Shown: positions 7,541 to 14,376 of the stretch, piece by piece
How positions within the stretch are numbered: position 1 is the first letter of the stretch
Layout of the letters: every line of letters begins with the position of its first letter
NCBI GenBank assembly: GCA_902778325.1
Contig: CACYWZ010000021.1
Location: 1 to 36,276, forward strand
DNA: 36,276 nucleotides
Direction: 5' to 3'
DNA from: an uncultured Spirochaetaceae bacterium
GTDB lineage: Bacteria; Spirochaetota; Spirochaetia; Treponematales; Treponemataceae
Made by a program: the position numbers and the translations under genes
The notes under the pieces: model-generated
Told to the model about the DNA's origin: nothing
The model's input: the letters and a program-made list of their open reading frames with translations, nothing else
Databases searched by the model: none

Positions 7541-7560
7541 ACTCGCACCTCCGCTCTTTC

Positions 7561-7589
7561 ATTATACCACGCTCACAGCCTGCTTACAA
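7561..7589 (-). promoter_or_regulatory. Promoter of the mazEF-type operon
   Basis: On the minus strand TTGTAA is followed after 17 bases by a perfect TATAAT, 20 bases before the antitoxin start. Autoregulation by the toxin-antitoxin complex is usual for such operons but no operator was identified. Confidence 0.75.
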
Positions 7590-7616
7590 TTCAAAGACCT
7601 CTTTACAATGCCACGC

Positions 7617-7649
7617 AAAAAAAGCACGAGGACACACCCCCGTGCTTTT
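7617..7649 (-). terminator. Intrinsic terminator of the esterase gene
   Basis: AAAGCACG (7641-7648 on the minus strand) pairs with CGTGCTTT around a 12-base loop and is followed by a run of seven T on the minus strand. It begins about 12 bases after the esterase stop codon. Confidence 0.85.
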
Positions 7650-7661
7650 CTTTCGGCGAAG

Positions 7662-9017
7662 TTATTTCAAACGATTTGCTGCCCACTGCCAGACAGACAC
7701 ATTGTCAAAAGTCCTCGGATTATTTTTTAGCGTGTAAATCCAAGACCAGTGATTTGAATACTCAACGCTCTCAAAAACGCCGTCAAGATTATAATCCTCT
7801 CTGACGCGGATTTTCCCCTTTGACCTGTCAGAGTCAGTCGTGTCGTAAAGCGAAAGCACATACTTCTTGTCAGTCGTCTCCGTCGTCAAAAAGCCAGAGT
7901 CTCCCTCCTGCTCAAACCTCTTTGAAACACTCTCTTTTCCCTCAGTGAGCGCCTTGAAAAGCCGCTTTGAGCAAAGTTCCGTGTCAACAACACCATCGTT
8001 TTCGCCCTGCACAAGATAAATCGCCGTCCGAGAAGAGCGGATTGACAAAAGCTCCTCGTCCGTCGGCGTCTCACCCCCGCGAGCGCTTGCCACATCGAGC
8101 GCCGGGCAGTTAATCATAGCAGCGCTGAACAAATCAGGATACTTGATAATCATGCGAGTCGACATATAGCCGCCCGCCGAACAGCCAGAAAGGACGATAC
8201 GATTTTTGTCGATGCCGTATTTTTTAACAACGCTCTGTATTTCCTCTTCTGCCTTTTCCAAAAGGGAGTCACGCTGTGCATAATACCATGTGTCAGGTGC
8301 TTGGAACGCCATTACATAAGCGCCACCGAAAATCTTTTGAGCCTCTTTTGTTGCCCACGCAACGCCACCGCGGTTTGCACGAAGTTGCGACACATTGTTT
8401 ACAGAGCCATTCCAGTCACCTTCTCCATTTCCGTGGAACCAGACAATAAGGGTGTTCGCTTTCTTTTCTGGCGCAAAGAACTGATAGTTTATGCCGTCTT
8501 CAACAATGACAGATTTAAAAAGAGCGGTTTCTTCATCGTAAAACTTGCCATCGCATTTGTACTCGGCTGTATAGTTGTCACTTTTATCTTTTCCGCGTTT
8601 CAACGAAATCGGCTTTTTCTGTTCAATCGTGTATGTCAAATCAGCAGGATAATTTCTCGCTGACGAAAGATATGCAAGTGTTGCGCCTTCTGCTTGATTG
8701 AAATAGAGTGTGACGACATTCTTTTTGACTGTGACTTTCTCGATTTTTCGCGTTATCTCATAATCCCCGTAGCTTTCCACATCGCTTCCCTCGCGAGCCT
8801 TTTGAGTCGACGCCACAGCCTTCACCTCAAAAGTGTCCTTGTCCACCGACTTCACGAGCGCGTTTTTTCCAAAATCAATGACCATCTTGTCGACCACCTC
8901 GCCTGCGTCCGTGATAGTCGCAAAAAGCGACGCATCGTAGCTGTCGAGCGCATAAGACGAAAGCGAGAGCAGCAGCGCAGAAAAAACAATCGGCAAGCGA
9001 TTTCCAAAACTTTTCAT
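7662..9017 (-). CDS. Secreted alpha/beta-hydrolase esterase with an Ig-like N-terminal domain
   Basis: A 451-residue protein starting MKSFGNRLPIVF. The start is fixed by GGGAG six bases upstream and by a clear signal peptide with cleavage expected after residue 23 (SSYA). Residues of about 30-150 form a beta-rich domain like that of Thermotoga-type EstA esterases. The hydrolase part has an oxyanion loop (FHGNGEGDW, from residue 194), a nucleophile elbow GCSAGGY (Ser280), a likely acid in GENDGVVD (Asp341) and His423 in YSNHWSW. This fits the feruloyl or acetyl esterase and polyhydroxybutyrate-depolymerase-like group, so a role in removing esters from plant polymers or oligosaccharides is plausible in a gut spirochete. 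The gene is a single transcription unit behind a strong promoter and a leader terminator. The substrate is not known. Confidence 0.85.
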   Translation of the reverse strand: MKSFGNRLPIVFSALLLSLSSYALDSYDASLFATITDAGEVVDKMVIDFGKNALVKSVDKDTFEVKAVASTQKAREGSDVESYGDYEITRKIEKVTVKKNVVTLYFNQAEGATLAYLSSARNYPADLTYTIEQKKPISLKRGKDKSDNYTAEYKCDGKFYDEETALFKSVIVEDGINYQFFAPEKKANTLIVWFHGNGEGDWNGSVNNVSQLRANRGGVAWATKEAQKIFGGAYVMAFQAPDTWYYAQRDSLLEKAEEEIQSVVKKYGIDKNRIVLSGCSAGGYMSTRMIIKYPDLFSAAMINCPALDVASARGGETPTDEELLSIRSSRTAIYLVQGENDGVVDTELCSKRLFKALTEGKESVSKRFEQEGDSGFLTTETTDKKYVLSLYDTTDSDRSKGKIRVREDYNLDGVFESVEYSNHWSWIYTLKNNPRTFDNVSVWQWAANRLK

Positions 9018-9035
9018 AAGAACCTCCCAGTTCAA

Positions 9036-9082
9036 AAATAAAAAAACCTGACTTTCCGCCCTTTGCAAGAAAATCAGGTTTT
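9036..9082 (-). terminator. Terminator-like hairpin in the esterase leader (attenuator)
   Basis: On the minus strand AAAACCTGA (9082-9074) pairs with TCAGGTTTT (9051-9043) and runs into TTTTTTTATTTTT. It ends only eight bases before the GGGAG ribosome site of the esterase gene and lies downstream of that gene's promoter. A CAGG at 9087-9084 can pair with CCTG of the left arm and would block the terminator. Confidence 0.75.
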
Positions 9083-9129
9083 GCCTGTCATAAAAAACAG
9101 TAACAATCCCAAAACTAATTGTTAAAAAA

Positions 9130-9159
9130 ATTGTAGCCGACCCTTTCCACCCCTGTCAA
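9130..9159 (-). promoter_or_regulatory. Strong promoter of the esterase gene
   Basis: On the minus strand a perfect TTGACA, an 18-base spacer, then TACAAT. The predicted transcript starts near 9123 and has a leader of about 105 bases, including a short AACAAT/ATTGTT stem and the terminator at 9036-9082. Confidence 0.8.
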
Positions 9160-9183
9160 TTTTTTCTTTTGTTATATTTTGGT

Positions 9184-9338
9184 TGCTGAGCGAAGTCGAA
9201 GCACCGAAACGAGAGTGAATTTCCCTTTTCAAACATTTGTTTAAAGCCTTGCTGGAGCGAATTTTGCCTTTCTAACATTTGTTTAAAGCGTCGCTGGAGC
9301 GAATTTTGCCTTTTAAACATTTGTTTAAAGCGTCGCTG
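9184..9338. repeat. Tandem array B: three 42-bp units beside a REP-like motif
   Basis: Units start at 9213, 9255 and 9297, each exactly 42 bp, with ACATTTG at 9233, 9275 and 9317. A fourth ACATTTG at 9358 is 41 bp on and its surroundings are degenerate. Complete units hold a TCGCT-GG-AGCGA hairpin and an AAACA-TT-TGTTT dyad. The array adjoins TGAGCGAAGTCGAAGC (9187-9202), a motif seen as an intergenic repeat in many bacteria. The array lies between the esterase promoter and the DUF6261-like gene. A 93-residue minus-strand ORF across it is a by-product of the period. Confidence 0.9.
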
Positions 9339-9534
9339 GCTCGCAGTCTTAAAACGAACATTTGTTATTTTCAACACAATTGTTACAGCGATGAAACGAC
9401 AAAGAAAATTCTGTCGTCTGTATGATTTTTCAATCAATAATTTTACTTTTCGCCTTGCTTTTCGTATTTTTGAGGTATAGCCGATTAGACCTATTCTCTT
9501 TTTGACTAAATCCTAACAACAAAGGGGCATTTTT

Positions 9535-10242
9535 ATGAAGAGATTGTTGTACAACTCCCGCGTCAGCGAAGTTGACGACGTGGCGGACAAAATCGAGCGC
9601 ATCTGCAAAGCCAATCCACTTTACAAAACCGACACTCATCTTTCAAAAATGGTTGACGAGATTTCAGCTCTCTCGCAAAAGCTCACGAGCGCAAACAAGC
9701 GCGACAAGGCGGTTTCGACGCTCGACGAGGCGGACAGCGTCAGGGACGAGGCGCAGACGGCTCTCGGCGGCATGATTTCCGGCTACCTTTATTTTCCCGA
9801 CAGCGAAAAGGTGGAGGCGGCACAGGCAATCAGGGCGATTGTCAAAAAGTACGCAGGAATCACGACTGAAAGCTACGCGCGGCAGTCGGCGCTCACGAAA
9901 AGCGAAATCGAGGAGCTAAAAAGTGCTGCGATTGCGGAAAAAATCGCTCTTCTTCCGGGAGTGCCTGAACTCATTGAGCGGCTCGAGAAGGCGCAGGAGG
10001 ACTTTGACCGCGCGAACGACGAATACAACAAATCGCGCGTGGGCGACAAGGAATCCCCGTCCGCGACATCGCTCAAGAAGCCGCTTTTGAGCGCTATCAA
10101 CGACGACCTTCTAGGCTATCTTTCAACGATGAAAAAGATTGACAGCGAAACGTACTCGCCTTTGTGCGCTCTCATCGAAAGCGAGATTGAGCGAATGAAC
10201 GAGGCTGTAAGCGAAAGAGATAAGATGAGCGCAAAGAAATAA
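9535..10242 (+). CDS. DUF6261-like helical protein
   Basis: A 235-residue protein starting MKRLLYNSRVSEVDDVADKI, with AAAGGGG before the ATG. It resembles the DUF6261 family of gut Treponema and Bacteroidetes: N-terminal RVSEVDD, then THLSKMVDEISALSQKLTSA, an ALGGMISGYLYFPDSEK middle and a long charged helical C-terminus. It is predicted to be all alpha-helical and cytoplasmic; there is no signal peptide. The function is unknown. GC content and third-base GC are visibly higher than in its neighbours, which may indicate a different origin. It is transcribed alone, with array B upstream. Confidence 0.75.
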   Translation: MKRLLYNSRVSEVDDVADKIERICKANPLYKTDTHLSKMVDEISALSQKLTSANKRDKAVSTLDEADSVRDEAQTALGGMISGYLYFPDSEKVEAAQAIRAIVKKYAGITTESYARQSALTKSEIEELKSAAIAEKIALLPGVPELIERLEKAQEDFDRANDEYNKSRVGDKESPSATSLKKPLLSAINDDLLGYLSTMKKIDSETYSPLCALIESEIERMNEAVSERDKMSAKK

Positions 10243-10268
10243 AACGCTGAAACTTTTTCTTTTTGCAG

Positions 10269-10304
10269 CAAAAAAATCCGCCTCTGGTCAACGGCCACAG
10301 GCGG
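10269..10304 (-). terminator. Intrinsic terminator of rpmE
   Basis: CCGCCTGTGG and CCAGAGGCGG on the minus strand pair at nine of ten positions and are followed by a run of seven T. It begins about 34 bases after the L31 stop codon. Confidence 0.85.
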
Positions 10305-10337
10305 TGTTATATCGGTATTAAAGTGTGTGCAAGATGC

Positions 10338-10550
10338 TTATTTCGCTTCTGCTTTTACGCCGTAGCGCTTGTTGAAGCGGTCAATACGTCCAGCTGTATC
10401 GACGAGCTTCTGCTTGCCTGTGTAGAATGGGTGGCAAGCGGAGCAGATTTCAACGTTGATGTTCTCGACTGTTGAGCGAGTCTCGATTACGTTGCCGCAT
10501 ACACAAGTGATTTTAGTCATCTTGTACTCAGGGTGGATTCCCTTCTTCAT
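10338..10550 (-). CDS. rpmE: Ribosomal protein L31, zinc-binding form
   Basis: A 70-residue protein, [10 protein letters not shown] and so on, of normal length. The four zinc ligands of the Zn-containing type are present (Cys16, Cys18, Cys36, Cys39), as is the family sequence [18 protein letters not shown]31 bridges the two ribosomal subunits at the B1 contact. It lies downstream of rho on the same strand, a common order in bacteria, but has its own promoter and a structured leader. AGGAG stands seven bases before the ATG. Confidence 0.98.
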   Translation of the reverse strand: MKKGIHPEYKMTKITCVCGNVIETRSTVENINVEICSACHPFYTGKQKLVDTAGRIDRFNKRYGVKAEAK

Positions 10551-10567
10551 ATAAAACTCCTATTTGA

Positions 10568-10621
10568 AGACCTTGCCCTATGGCGTAGACTTTATTTTGT
10601 CAAAACGGCATCACAAGGTCT
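10568..10621 (-). promoter_or_regulatory. Inverted repeat in the rpmE leader
   Basis: AGACCTTG (10621-10614 on the minus strand) pairs perfectly with CAAGGTCT (10575-10568), enclosing 38 bases, and ends ten bases before the ribosome site of rpmE. It may be an mRNA structure through which L31 regulates its own synthesis; this role is an inference. Confidence 0.5.
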
Positions 10622-10647
10622 AAAAATCAATGTAACGTAATTGTGAT

Positions 10648-10674
10648 TTTATACGAATCACGCACTATTATCAA
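10648..10674 (-). promoter_or_regulatory. Probable rpmE promoter
   Basis: On the minus strand TTGATA, a 15-base spacer and TATAAA, about 97 bases before the L31 start and just after the rho stop. The spacer is short. A second TTGACA nearer the gene lacks a fitting -10. Confidence 0.45.
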
Positions 10675-10693
10675 GCCATAAGAAAAGAATTTA

Positions 10694-12499
10694 TCAAGAA
10701 ATTGCAGCGCTTCCTGTGTTCATTGACGCAAGGAAAGCATTGTTGTCTTTGCTCTTCTTCATCTGGCCAAGAAGCATTTCCAAAATCTCGGTGTCGTCCA
10801 TCGGATTGATAACTTTTCTAAGCACCCACAACTTTTGAAGCTCGTTCTCGGTAAGCAAAAGCTCTTCTTTTCTTGTTCCGCTCTTCTTGATGTTGATTGC
10901 AGGGAAAAGACGGCGCTCTGCGAGTTTTCGGTCAAGGTCGATTTCGCTGTTTCCTGTTCCTTTGAACTCTTCAAAGATAACTTCGTCCATTCGGCTTCCT
11001 GTGTCGATGAGCGCTGTCGAGATAATCGTCAATGAGCCGCCCTCCTCGACGTTTCGAGCCGCACCAAAGAATCTTTTTGGCTTGTGGAGTGCGTTCGAGT
11101 CGACACCACCAGAAAGGACTTTTCCAGAGGTCGGAACTGTCTGGTTGTATGCGCGTGCAAGGCGTGTGATTGAGTCAAGGAAGATGACGACATCTCTCTT
11201 GTGCTCAACGAGGCGCTTTGCCTTTTCCAAAACCATCTCGGCGACTTGAACGTGGCGGGAAGCCTGCTCATCGAATGTTGACGAAATGACTTCGGCTTTT
11301 ATCGAGCGCTCCATTTCGGTGACTTCCTCAGGGCGCTCATCAATCAAAAGCACGATTAAATAAACTTCAGGGTGATTTGCTGTGATTGCGTTCGCAATCT
11401 TTTGCATCAAGATTGTTTTTCCCGCTTTTGGAGGAGCGACGATAAGAAGGCGCTGTCCTTTTCCAATCGGCGAGAACAAATCGACGATTCGTGTTGAATA
11501 TTCATCAGAAACTGTTTCAAGGCGAAGTTTGTTGTTCGGATAAAGCGGTGTCAAGTTCTCGAACGGGATTCTTGTCTGAGCGACGCGAGGGTCGTCATAG
11601 TTCACGCTCTCGATTCTCAGAAGCGCAAAATATCGCTCTCCTTCTTTCGGGCTTCGTGTTTGCCCATAAACTGTATCGCCTGTTTTCAGATTGAAAAGCC
11701 TGATTTGGCTTGGTGAAATGTAAATATCATCTGAGCCTGAAAGATAGCTGTTCTGAGGGCTTCGCAAAAAGCCGTAGCCGTCCGGCATGATTTCAAGAGC
11801 GCCTGAGGCAAAAATAATTCCGCCATGCTCTGTGTGTGCCTTCAAGATAACGAAGATAAGTTCTTGCTTTTTCATTGGTGCAAGCTCGTCTTCGCAGACA
11901 CCGTACTGAGTTGCAAGATTTCGCAAATCTGGCATGCTCATCTTTGTCAAATCGTTTATAACAAGGCGCGGCTTTGATTCATAATCCTCAGCGCTTTCCG
12001 CTCTCATTGTCTCAAGTTCGGCTCTTGTCTGGGAAATGCGCTCTGGATTATCGCGTCTTATGTAGCGGCTGTTTCGTTGGAAGCGCTCTCTTCCCCATCT
12101 TTGCTGTCTTGGATTTTCGTAACGCTCTCTTGAACGAGGAACGTATTCTTGAGGTGTACTTTCTTTTTGTTCGTGGCTCTGCTCTTTTGATTCGTCAAAA
12201 GTGCTTTCCGCGCACTCTTCTTTTGTCTCTGATTGTGTTTCAACCGCGCTTTCTTCTGCCGCTACTGCTATCGCGCTTGGATTTTCTTCCGCGTTTACCA
12301 CTGCAGCTACAGGCTGTTCTTCTTCGGCGCTTTTTACAGTTCTTCTTCGGCGGCGAACTGGTTTTACTACTTCTGCTTCTTGTACGCTTGCAGTTTCTTG
12401 AGTTGCGTCTGCGTCTTCTGTGCGCACCTGATTTTCTGAATTAGGCTCTGCCGCCATTTCAGGAGCATCGTCCGTCTGGCGTCTTTTATAGGGTGCCAT
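10694..12499 (-). CDS. rho: Transcription termination factor Rho with a long disordered N-terminal extension
   Basis: A 601-residue Rho, against about 420 in E. coli. Residues 1-180 are a low-complexity extension rich in Glu, Ala, Arg and Gln, with a basic cluster VRRRRRTVK and Arg-rich stretches around 120-155. After it come the Rho N-terminal helical domain ([14 protein letters not shown]), the RNA-binding cold-shock fold ([14 protein letters not shown]), Walker A (APPKAGKT, residues 355-362), Walker B ([16 protein letters not shown]), and the Q- and R-loop regions ([17 protein letters not shown]). All catalytic parts are intact. Such N-terminal insertions in other Rho proteins bind RNA and can aid condensation. 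GGAG stands six bases before the ATG. Its promoter begins right after the bactofilin stop. Confidence 0.98.
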   Translation of the reverse strand: MAPYKRRQTDDAPEMAAEPNSENQVRTEDADATQETASVQEAEVVKPVRRRRRTVKSAEEEQPVAAVVNAEENPSAIAVAAEESAVETQSETKEECAESTFDESKEQSHEQKESTPQEYVPRSRERYENPRQQRWGRERFQRNSRYIRRDNPERISQTRAELETMRAESAEDYESKPRLVINDLTKMSMPDLRNLATQYGVCEDELAPMKKQELIFVILKAHTEHGGIIFASGALEIMPDGYGFLRSPQNSYLSGSDDIYISPSQIRLFNLKTGDTVYGQTRSPKEGERYFALLRIESVNYDDPRVAQTRIPFENLTPLYPNNKLRLETVSDEYSTRIVDLFSPIGKGQRLLIVAPPKAGKTILMQKIANAITANHPEVYLIVLLIDERPEEVTEMERSIKAEVISSTFDEQASRHVQVAEMVLEKAKRLVEHKRDVVIFLDSITRLARAYNQTVPTSGKVLSGGVDSNALHKPKRFFGAARNVEEGGSLTIISTALIDTGSRMDEVIFEEFKGTGNSEIDLDRKLAERRLFPAINIKKSGTRKEELLLTENELQKLWVLRKVINPMDDTEILEMLLGQMKKSKDNNAFLASMNTGSAAIS

Positions 12500-12591
12500 T
12501 CAAAACTCCGTTGTAATAGATTTTTGTAGAATTAAAATATATAGAATTGCAAGTAAAGATACTTGTGATGTGCTTTAAAATCGTTATTGTC

Positions 12592-12620
12592 ATTGTAATT
12601 GCAAAAATAGTGCAAGTCAA
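12592..12620 (-). promoter_or_regulatory. rho promoter
   Basis: On the minus strand TTGACT, a 17-base spacer, then TACAAT. The predicted leader of rho is about 86 bases, long enough for the autoregulation known for rho in other bacteria; no specific structure was seen. Confidence 0.75.
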
Positions 12621-12626
12621 GCGTAA

Positions 12627-13040
12627 TTAGCGAGCCTGTGATGTCTTCACGACAAGAGCATTTTTGAACTCAGCAGAAGAATCATTGAAAAGGTCTTTCT
12701 CTGGCTCTTTTTCAAGCATTGTAACTTGACCTTCATATTCCACGTCATCAGCAATCCGCAAATTTGGTGTATCCAAATCACCAGAAACAATGCTTCCAGA
12801 GCAAAACTCCGCTCTTTCTGAAACGTGCATACTTCCTGTCACTTTTCCAGAAACGACAAGCGACTTTACTGTCATATCATCGATTGAGCAAACTCCTGAC
12901 TTGTCAATTTCCAAATCACCAGTTGCTTTTATTGTGCCGTGAAATTTTCCAGCAATGATAAGAGAATCCGAAAACTCAAGAACGCCGTCAAACTCTGTCT
13001 CTTGACCGAAATACGTTTCGTTTGTATTTGTATTTTCCAT
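12627..13040 (-). CDS. Bactofilin
   Basis: A 137-residue protein starting MENTNTNETYFGQETEF. The body is the right-handed beta-helix typical of bactofilins: LEFSDSLIIAGKFHGTIKA, then GDLEIDKSGVC, VKSLVVSGKVTGSMHVSERA and GSIVSGDLDTPNLRI. These polymer-forming proteins assemble without nucleotide and set cell shape or periplasmic-flagella position. The flanking tails are short and polar, as usual. The longer ORF reading to 13136 adds a stretch that overlaps a hairpin and does not look like protein. No ribosome site is seen; a TATAGA box lies nine bases before the ATG. Confidence 0.9.
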   Translation of the reverse strand: MENTNTNETYFGQETEFDGVLEFSDSLIIAGKFHGTIKATGDLEIDKSGVCSIDDMTVKSLVVSGKVTGSMHVSERAEFCSGSIVSGDLDTPNLRIADDVEYEGQVTMLEKEPEKDLFNDSSAEFKNALVVKTSQAR

Positions 13041-13124
13041 AATAGTGAATCTATAAGCGAATTGTCTTTTACAAGAATCGGCAGTTTTAATAAAATGCAA
13101 TAAAAAAATTGATGGGATTTTTAA

Positions 13125-13156
13125 TTTCTGCCCCATTCAAAAAGGTGGGACAGAAA
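13125..13156. terminator. Hairpin after the HU gene
   Basis: TTTCTGCCCCA (13125-13135) pairs with TGGGACAGAAA (13146-13156) with one G-U pair on the minus strand. It begins 17 bases after the HU stop. It lacks a good T run, so it may be a processing site rather than a strict terminator. Confidence 0.45.
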
Positions 13157-13172
13157 TAAAACCAGCACGGTT

Positions 13173-13493
13173 TCAGTCGTCTGATTTAACGGGAAGCTCC
13201 CAAAGAGCCTTTTTCAATTCCTGACCGGAACGAAACGCCGCAACGTAATGAGGTGCAACCGAAAGCTGTTCGCCAGTCTTTGGGTTTCGCGCCTTAGAAC
13301 GCCCTTTTCTCAAGCGTGGTTCAAATGTACCAAAACCTCTCAGCTCGATAGTTGAACCGTCTTTCAAAGAATCCTTGAGCTGGTCAAGCAATTCTTCCAA
13401 TATTACCTGAACAAGGCGCTTTTCACATTTTTCAGCCGTGTTTTGGTAAACTGCCTCTACCAAATCGTACTTCGTGACTTTTTTTTGTGCCAT
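13173..13493 (-). CDS. hup: HU/IHF-family DNA-bending protein
   Basis: A 106-residue protein starting MAQKKVTKYDLVEAVYQNT. The HU fold is clear: helices 1-2, GSTIELRGFGTFEPRLRKGRSKARNPKTGE with the Pro of the DNA-intercalating arm tip, then VAPHYVAAFRSGQELKKAL. HU proteins bend DNA and compact the nucleoid. The C-terminus (LWELPVKSDD) extends somewhat beyond the usual 90 residues. The start at 13493 is preferred over 13514 because it gives the usual N-terminus, with GGGA upstream. It lies downstream of rpsT behind a terminator. Confidence 0.95.
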   Translation of the reverse strand: MAQKKVTKYDLVEAVYQNTAEKCEKRLVQVILEELLDQLKDSLKDGSTIELRGFGTFEPRLRKGRSKARNPKTGEQLSVAPHYVAAFRSGQELKKALWELPVKSDD

Positions 13494-13540
13494 GCTATTT
13501 TCCCATTCCAGCAAAAATTCGAAAATAAATTACAGTTGTT

Positions 13541-13584
13541 AAAAAACAACGAGGGAATCAGTAGCAAAACACGCTGTGACTCCC
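13541..13584 (-). terminator. Intrinsic terminator of rpsT
   Basis: GGGAGTCA (13584-13577) pairs with TGATTCCC (13560-13553), with one G-U pair, on the minus strand. An inner AGC/GCT extends the stem, and a T run follows at 13546-13541. Confidence 0.7.
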
Positions 13585-13596
13585 ATTATTTTCCAA

Positions 13597-13878
13597 TTAT
13601 TTTGCCGCAGTCGCACTGAAAGAGACGTTGTAAAGTCTCATCATGCGTGACTTCTTGCGAGAAACAGCATTACGTGTCAAGATACCCTTGCGTCCTGCTG
13701 AATCAAGCTCAGAAACCAATGTCTTGAGCGCTGACTGAGCTGCTTCAGCGTCTTTTTTCTGAACAGCTGCAACAAATGCCTTAGCATAAGTGCGGCATGA
13801 ACTCTTTACAGCCTTATTGCGCAGACGGCGAACTTCGCTCTGTGCAAAAGCTTTCTCTGCAGATGTCTTCTTTTTCAA
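13597..13878 (-). CDS. rpsT: Ribosomal protein S20, TTG start
   Basis: A 93-residue protein, KKKTSAEKAFAQSEVRRLRNK and so on, of the S20 family (RRLRNKAVKSS, GRKGILTRNAVSRKKSRMM). S20 binds 16S rRNA early in 30S assembly. The frame has no ATG near the conserved N-terminus. TTG at 13878 is eight bases after GGGGG and gives the expected length, so I take it as the start. A longer reading from a TTG at 13917 would include promoter sequence. Rare start codons for S20 (UUG in E. coli) are known and serve autoregulation. Confidence 0.92.
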   Translation of the reverse strand: MKKKTSAEKAFAQSEVRRLRNKAVKSSCRTYAKAFVAAVQKKDAEAAQSALKTLVSELDSAGRKGILTRNAVSRKKSRMMRLYNVSFSATAAK

Positions 13879-13907
13879 AAGAGAACCCCCAAACAAAAAC
13901 TTCGTTA

Positions 13908-13936
13908 ATATTATCAAAGCCTTTTCTGTTAGTCAA
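13908..13936 (-). promoter_or_regulatory. rpsT promoter
   Basis: On the minus strand TTGACT, a 17-base spacer, then TAATAT. The predicted start near 13901 gives a leader of about 23 bases that carries GGGGG, and it excludes the longer S20 reading. Confidence 0.75.
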
Positions 13937-14011
13937 TAGAAAGAGCATGCTAAACTCTTTTTCTATACAACTTTACATTCAAACAATTCTTACAAACTAA
14001 AACGTCAGTTA

Positions 14012-14040
14012 TTGACAACCTAAAATTATTTGTGTATCAT
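14012..14040 (+). promoter_or_regulatory. Promoter of the small zinc-ribbon gene
   Basis: A perfect TTGACA, a 17-base spacer, then TATCAT. The predicted start is near 14047, 31 bases before the ATG. It diverges from the rpsT promoter about 75 bp away. Confidence 0.8.
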
Positions 14041-14077
14041 CGTGGAATATCGCTTATTCAAGAATGGAGGCAATGTT

Positions 14078-14251
14078 ATGGCAGGAGCCAGTAAAAACTC
14101 TCGTACGACAGTTGCAACACAGAAATTCATGTGCCCTGACTGCGGCGGGGAAATCATCATGAAGACGATGATTGAAAACGGCAAGACAAAAAATCTTGCA
14201 GAGTGCCAGAAGTGCAAGCGTGTCGAGCGCAGACCAAAAGATTTTAAATAA
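14078..14251 (+). CDS. Small zinc-ribbon protein
   Basis: A 57-residue basic protein, MAGASKNSRTTVATQKFMCP and so on, with GGAGG seven bases before the ATG. Two cysteine pairs (CPDCGG and CQKCKR), 20 residues apart, form a zinc ribbon. The surface is rich in Lys and Arg (KRVERRPKDFK), which suggests nucleic-acid or ribosome binding. It is not L33, L32 or another ribosomal protein I can name. It has its own strong promoter and terminator and lies back to back with rpsT, in keeping with a housekeeping role in translation. The exact function is unknown. Confidence 0.85.
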   Translation: MAGASKNSRTTVATQKFMCPDCGGEIIMKTMIENGKTKNLAECQKCKRVERRPKDFK

Positions 14252-14260
14252 TATGCGAGA

Positions 14261-14286
14261 AGCTGCCAATTAAGGCGGCTTTTTTT
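14261..14286 (+). terminator. Intrinsic terminator of the zinc-ribbon gene
   Basis: AGCTGCC and GGCGGCT form a seven-pair stem around a six-base loop and are followed by TTTTTTT. Confidence 0.9.
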
Positions 14287-14321
14287 ATGCCATTCCGATT
14301 TTTACACTTTCCACATCATTC

Positions 14322-14342
14322 AGCATAATAGCAAGTTATGCT
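14322..14342. terminator. Hairpin after the lipoprotein gene
   Basis: AGCATAA and TTATGCT form a seven-pair stem around seven bases, 35 bases beyond the lipoprotein stop. There is no T run, so termination there is uncertain. Confidence 0.35.
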
Positions 14343-14376
14343 AAATTACGCTAACAATTTTTCAAAACCAAAAGTG

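Noticed and set aside
9069-9094. Leader peptide MTGKT in the esterase leader, as in amino-acid attenuation
   Set aside because: Only five codons, no ribosome site and no run of one regulatory amino acid.
9156-9437. 93-residue minus-strand ORF across array B
   Set aside because: It runs over the REP-like motif and the -35 box of the esterase promoter, lacks a ribosome site, and is mostly repeat.
13041-13136. N-terminal extension of the bactofilin (start at 13136)
   Set aside because: The extra residues overlap a hairpin and a TATAGA box and do not resemble the family.
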